DNA of 64,000 bases from Melieria omissa (Eukaryota; Arthropoda; Insecta; Diptera; Ulidiidae): assembly GCA_963971225.1 (NCBI GenBank), contig OZ020267.1, forward strand, positions 70,841,718 to 70,905,717, read 5' to 3'. Positions 60,514 to 64,000 of the stretch are shown here, one piece after another. The notes under the pieces were generated by a model, which was not told the DNA's origin, made no database searches, and saw only the letters and a list, made by a program, of their open reading frames with translations. A program made the position numbers and the translations under genes. Within the stretch, counting starts at the first letter, position 1. Every line of letters starts with the position of its first letter.

Positions 60514-60779
60514 CAAAACCTCCAAGTGTGGGTGTCAAATTTTCCACCACTTTTTCAAGCAATGGACGCCTTATCTCGGCTATAGCTCGCATAGATCTCT
60601 CGAAAACATTCAAAGTCTCCAATTTGTTTGCATAAACCAATGACTTCACGTAATGTCGACCGTAAAATAAACGTAAGAAACATCCGAAACATGGACAACG
60701 AATAAACGGAAAAAGCGGAAATCTCAGTCAAAATTTTAGCACTGAAAAATAATTTGTCTTCTCAAAGTTTTTGTATCTC
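60514..60779. other. Short spacer before satellite array 4
   Basis: Nothing recognised. Confidence 0.5.
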
Positions 60780-61930
60780 GGCTGATGTTGGTTTTCGAGC
60801 ACTAAAAAACATGCGTTGAGTTATTTCTAATTTTAACCACTTTCTCCAAGTCTGAAGACAATGGGCCCAATAAATCAAGTTTATCTCAACTCTTTGTTGA
60901 CGCCGTCAGATTTTTATGAGAAATACCTGTCTAATTATTTCTTCTTTCTCCATATTTGAAGTTCATAGGTTCATTAAATCATGTCCCAAATTAAATCATT
61001 TCCCAAACAAAATGTTAACCCATGGTTGACCCCGTCTAATATCGATTTTCAAAAAAGTTTTCAACAGTTTTGAAGTCAATGGGCTTTTTAAGTTCATGTT
61101 CCATAGTCTTCCCATACAAAAATCTTAACCCAGAGGGATACAGAGATTTGGATTTTCGAAAAATGAAAACCACGTGTCTAATTATTTTTTTATTTTAACT
61201 GTTTTCAACAGTTTTGAAGTCAATGGGCCTTTTAAGTTCATGTTCCATAGTCTTCCCATACAAAAATCTTAACCCACAGGTGTACACAGAGATTTGGATT
61301 TTCGAAAAAATGAAAACCACGTGTCGAATTATTTCTCATTTGCAAATCTATCTCCAAATTTTAAGTAAATAAGCTCATTGATTTATGTTTCTCCATACAA
61401 ACTCTTAACCCATTGTTGACCCGTTAAATTTTAATTAAAAAAAAAGTGAAAAACACGGTCGAATTATTTTACATTCGAAGTGCTTTTGCCAAGTCTGATG
61501 TCAAGAACCCATTAAATCAAGTTTTTCAATACAAACTCTTGACCCATTGTTGACCCTCTAAGATTTTAGTTTTCAAAAAAGTGAAAAACATGTTTCTCAT
61601 TATTTTCCATTTTAAATATTTCCACCAATTTTGAAATCTATAAGCCTTTTCGTATGCAAAGCTTAACCCATTGTTGACTTCATTTAATTTTAATTTTCAA
61701 AAAAATTCAAAAACACATGTCAAGTTATTTCTAATTTGAAGTTTTTCCTCAAGTTTGAAATCAATAGGCTCAAAAAATCCTATATTTTCATATAACACCT
61801 TAACACATGTTTTGTCCCTTCAGACCCCCAAATTTATAAAAAAAGAATCCGTTTTAACGAAGATTCATTTAAAAGAAAAGTGGTCAGTCAGTCAGCCAGG
61901 ACAATACTTCTATATTTATGTAAATTCTAG
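60780..61930 (+). repeat. ~135-bp satellite family, array 4
   Basis: AACCCATTGTTGACC-type markers lie at about 60888, 61015, 61123, 61270, 61406, 61540, 61665 and 61798, in the same orientation as array 3. Two adjacent units (61070-61160 and 61200-61320) are near identical. The end repeats the array 3 tail: TGTTTTGTCC...CAGAC, then GGTCAGTCAGTCAGCCAGGA (61882-61901). Confidence 0.85.
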
Positions 61931-64000
61931 TAGTTGTCTGTTCTAATGCTTCTGACAACAACACAACAACAAAATCTTTTCACAAGCAAGTTTCTTATCT
62001 ACAATTTTTCAATATTCTAATTTATTAAAATTTTCATTCAAAACAAGTCAAGAGAAAACTACATTTAACTAAATTTTTGTATAACAAAAAGATTTCATAA
62101 GGAAAATCCACTCAGGCAGAGAATATTTTCATTTATTTTGTATGTGTGTGTGTGTTTGAAATGTAAGTAATGAAATTTTTGTCTTAACTGAACTTACTCC
62201 ATGAAACATGCTAATAAATTGCTTTATTGAAATTTTCAACAAAAACTAAAATTTTTTCATTTTAATTTCAAACAACAATAGAAATAAATTAAGTTAAAAA
62301 TACAAACTTACACAAAAACAAATTTAAAAGAAAAATAAATTAAGGTAAAAACGCAAAATGATAAAAATCATTTGAATTCATGGCATTAGGAACAGTGAAG
62401 AGCCAACAGAACAAAGGTTTTAGTGATAGTACTAACACACACACACATAGACACATTTTTGGTTTTATTGCTATGTTGCTGACTCCTTTTTGTTGCTGTT
62501 GTATTGCATGTTGCCTTAATGCAATCATAATAAAAGATGCCAGCAATTGCTGGCATTGCATTCAATTTGAAAGCAAACATGCACATGTAAATCTTTCACA
62601 CACACACACACACAGAGTCACGCATACGTTTGAGCTAACAGCCAACCGAGAAGCGTTTGCTTCGTATGGCAAATGCAAATCTTTCAAATAGCCACTCTGA
62701 CTGCGCATGTTACAGCCAATCACTCCAGCCATGTCCACTACGCTTCATTCTTCCTCCTCCTCCAAAATTGCCACACATTCTTTACCACATCTTGTTTTTG
62801 GGCAGTTTTCATTGTTTCAAATTTTTTTGTTTGTTGTTTTGCATTTAAATTGCTCACACTTGGACTCATTTCTTCCTTCCTACTCTTCCTTACACTTTGA
62901 TATTTCAATATTGCGGCAATGGGGCCGGCCTCCAGTGTGTCCAATGTCTGTCGCCGCTGCTGCGTTTTTGCAACAATGTTGCCATTACTCTTGTTGTTGT
63001 TAATGTTGTTGTTCCCATATTGCCGCACACTTGTGATAACAATTGTGCCAATTCATTGCCTCAACTCAACGTCGCCTCAACTGGACACAACACACATACA
63101 CAACACACATATACACACACATCTGGGTCAGTCATCGTTCGGCTGTGCTCCATTTTGCCGCTTGTCTAGTTTTCTTCTTCTTTAGCATTTATTTTCTGTC
63201 ATTGTGTTTATTGTAAGCATGTATGTATGTTGATTGTTGTTGTTGTTGTTGCAGTTGCAACGCAAATTGTTGCTAATGCAAAGGCTTCAATTGGCCCCAC
63301 ATTGATTTCTTTCTCTCTTTTTTCAATCCAGTTCGGTTGTTCGTTCCGAGGTCGCACTTGAACGTTCATTGTCGTTTTGTGGCCGTTTTTGCCTATTTTT
63401 TTGCGCTCATTTTTATGTGTGTGTGTGTGTTTGTTGGCAATTTGACTCTTCTTCTTTCTACACTCTACATGTGTCAGCACTTTGTTGCCGCCATTGACCA
63501 CTGATTGTGTCCATGTTTGCGTTTGCGTTGAAAATTTGATAATTGTTCGTTGGCCATGTTTTTTGATTTTTATTTGGAATGTTTGTTTTTGTTTTCATGA
63601 CTTTTGCTTTATTGCATTTGACATGCGGACAACAAATATCACAAACTATTGTAGTAAAATTTGCCAAATATTTGTGCATAGCACTTTTGCATTTTTAATT
63701 GTCAAATTCTGTGTTGTTTATAAAAATTCAGTATTTTGTTAGGTTAGTCGTTGGTGCGATTGTTGAGCGAGTGCCAAATTGATGGCTAAGGGACGAGAGG
63801 GGTCAGAAACTAAAAGGGAATCTTTCTTGTGTCCATGAGTTGTTAGAGTTCAAGATTTAGCTAGTTTCACAATTTTGATCATAGCCGATTTGACAGTCCA
63901 GCCAAGTCTTCATATGAACTTCACTCTGGAAATGAATCTGTTTCTCTTTGTGCTACATTTCATAGTTCACAGATTTTATATGATTTTTTGTTTGTGATAA
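61931..64000. other. Unassigned spacer with microsatellites
   Basis: GT tract at 62142-62156, CA tracts at 62437-62448, 62598-62612 and 63090-63122, (GTT)n at 63232-63252, GT tract at 63416-63431. Overlapping short frames in all directions, none recognisable. Confidence 0.5.

Overview
This window is a piece of an insect nuclear genome, most likely a brachyceran fly. A tephritid fruit fly is my best guess, from the overall style of the sequence (AT-rich spacer, CA/GTT/CAA microsatellites, mariner, LINE and SINE relics, intronless secreted LRR gene); the species is not determinable from sequence alone. Coding density is very low. The one convincing host gene is an intact, intronless ORF for a secreted leucine-rich-repeat protein at 8413-9816 (+). 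The only other intact long ORF is a 580-residue transposase at 37268-39010 (-), which lies inside a complete DNA transposon. A textbook recursive-splicing (ratchet) site near 31829 (+) suggests that much of the window is intron of a very long host gene on the + strand, with the LRR gene nested in it or lying upstream.

Layout. 1-3100: domain of degenerate TTTGTGACACAT-containing repeats ending in a 4 x 145 bp tandem array. 4905-6127: 5'-truncated dead LINE (RNase H and zinc-knuckle part), next to a tRNA-derived SINE. 8413-10100: LRR gene with poly(A) signals. 10115-11490: 27-bp minisatellite. 15600-18330: purine-rich degenerate repeats with a 3 x 174 bp core. 19690-21340: satellite with an alternating A/B dimer structure. 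23200-24075: first array of a ~135-bp satellite family, interrupted by a heat-shock-element plus TATA promoter-like segment. 27140-27510 and 29757-31751: long penta- and hexanucleotide microsatellites. 31830: ratchet site. 34470-36400: non-coding repeats with a precisely bounded SINE (9-bp target duplication), LINE scraps and a second copy of SINE family 1. 36671-39364: complete 2.69-kb TTAA-flanked transposon. 40850-41700: mariner relic running into the second satellite array. 42376-42900: fold-back/MITE-like element. 43140-45440: third satellite array. 50716-52944: second 5'-truncated LINE with a 10-bp target duplication and an in-frame 21-bp minisatellite inside its ORF. 55515-57590: two tandem ~1.1-kb blocks made of ~80-90 bp repeats. 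58425-59230: SINE and mariner relic. 60366-60513: SINE. 60780-61930: fourth satellite array. The rest is AT-rich spacer with short microsatellites.

How the parts relate. Only the transposase plus its terminal repeats form a possibly self-sufficient unit. The SINEs depend on LINE machinery in trans and all LINE and mariner copies here are broken. The ~135-bp satellite occurs in four arrays in both orientations, three of which share the same terminal motif, so it probably spread as part of a mobile unit. All assignments are from reading the sequence; no database search was possible.
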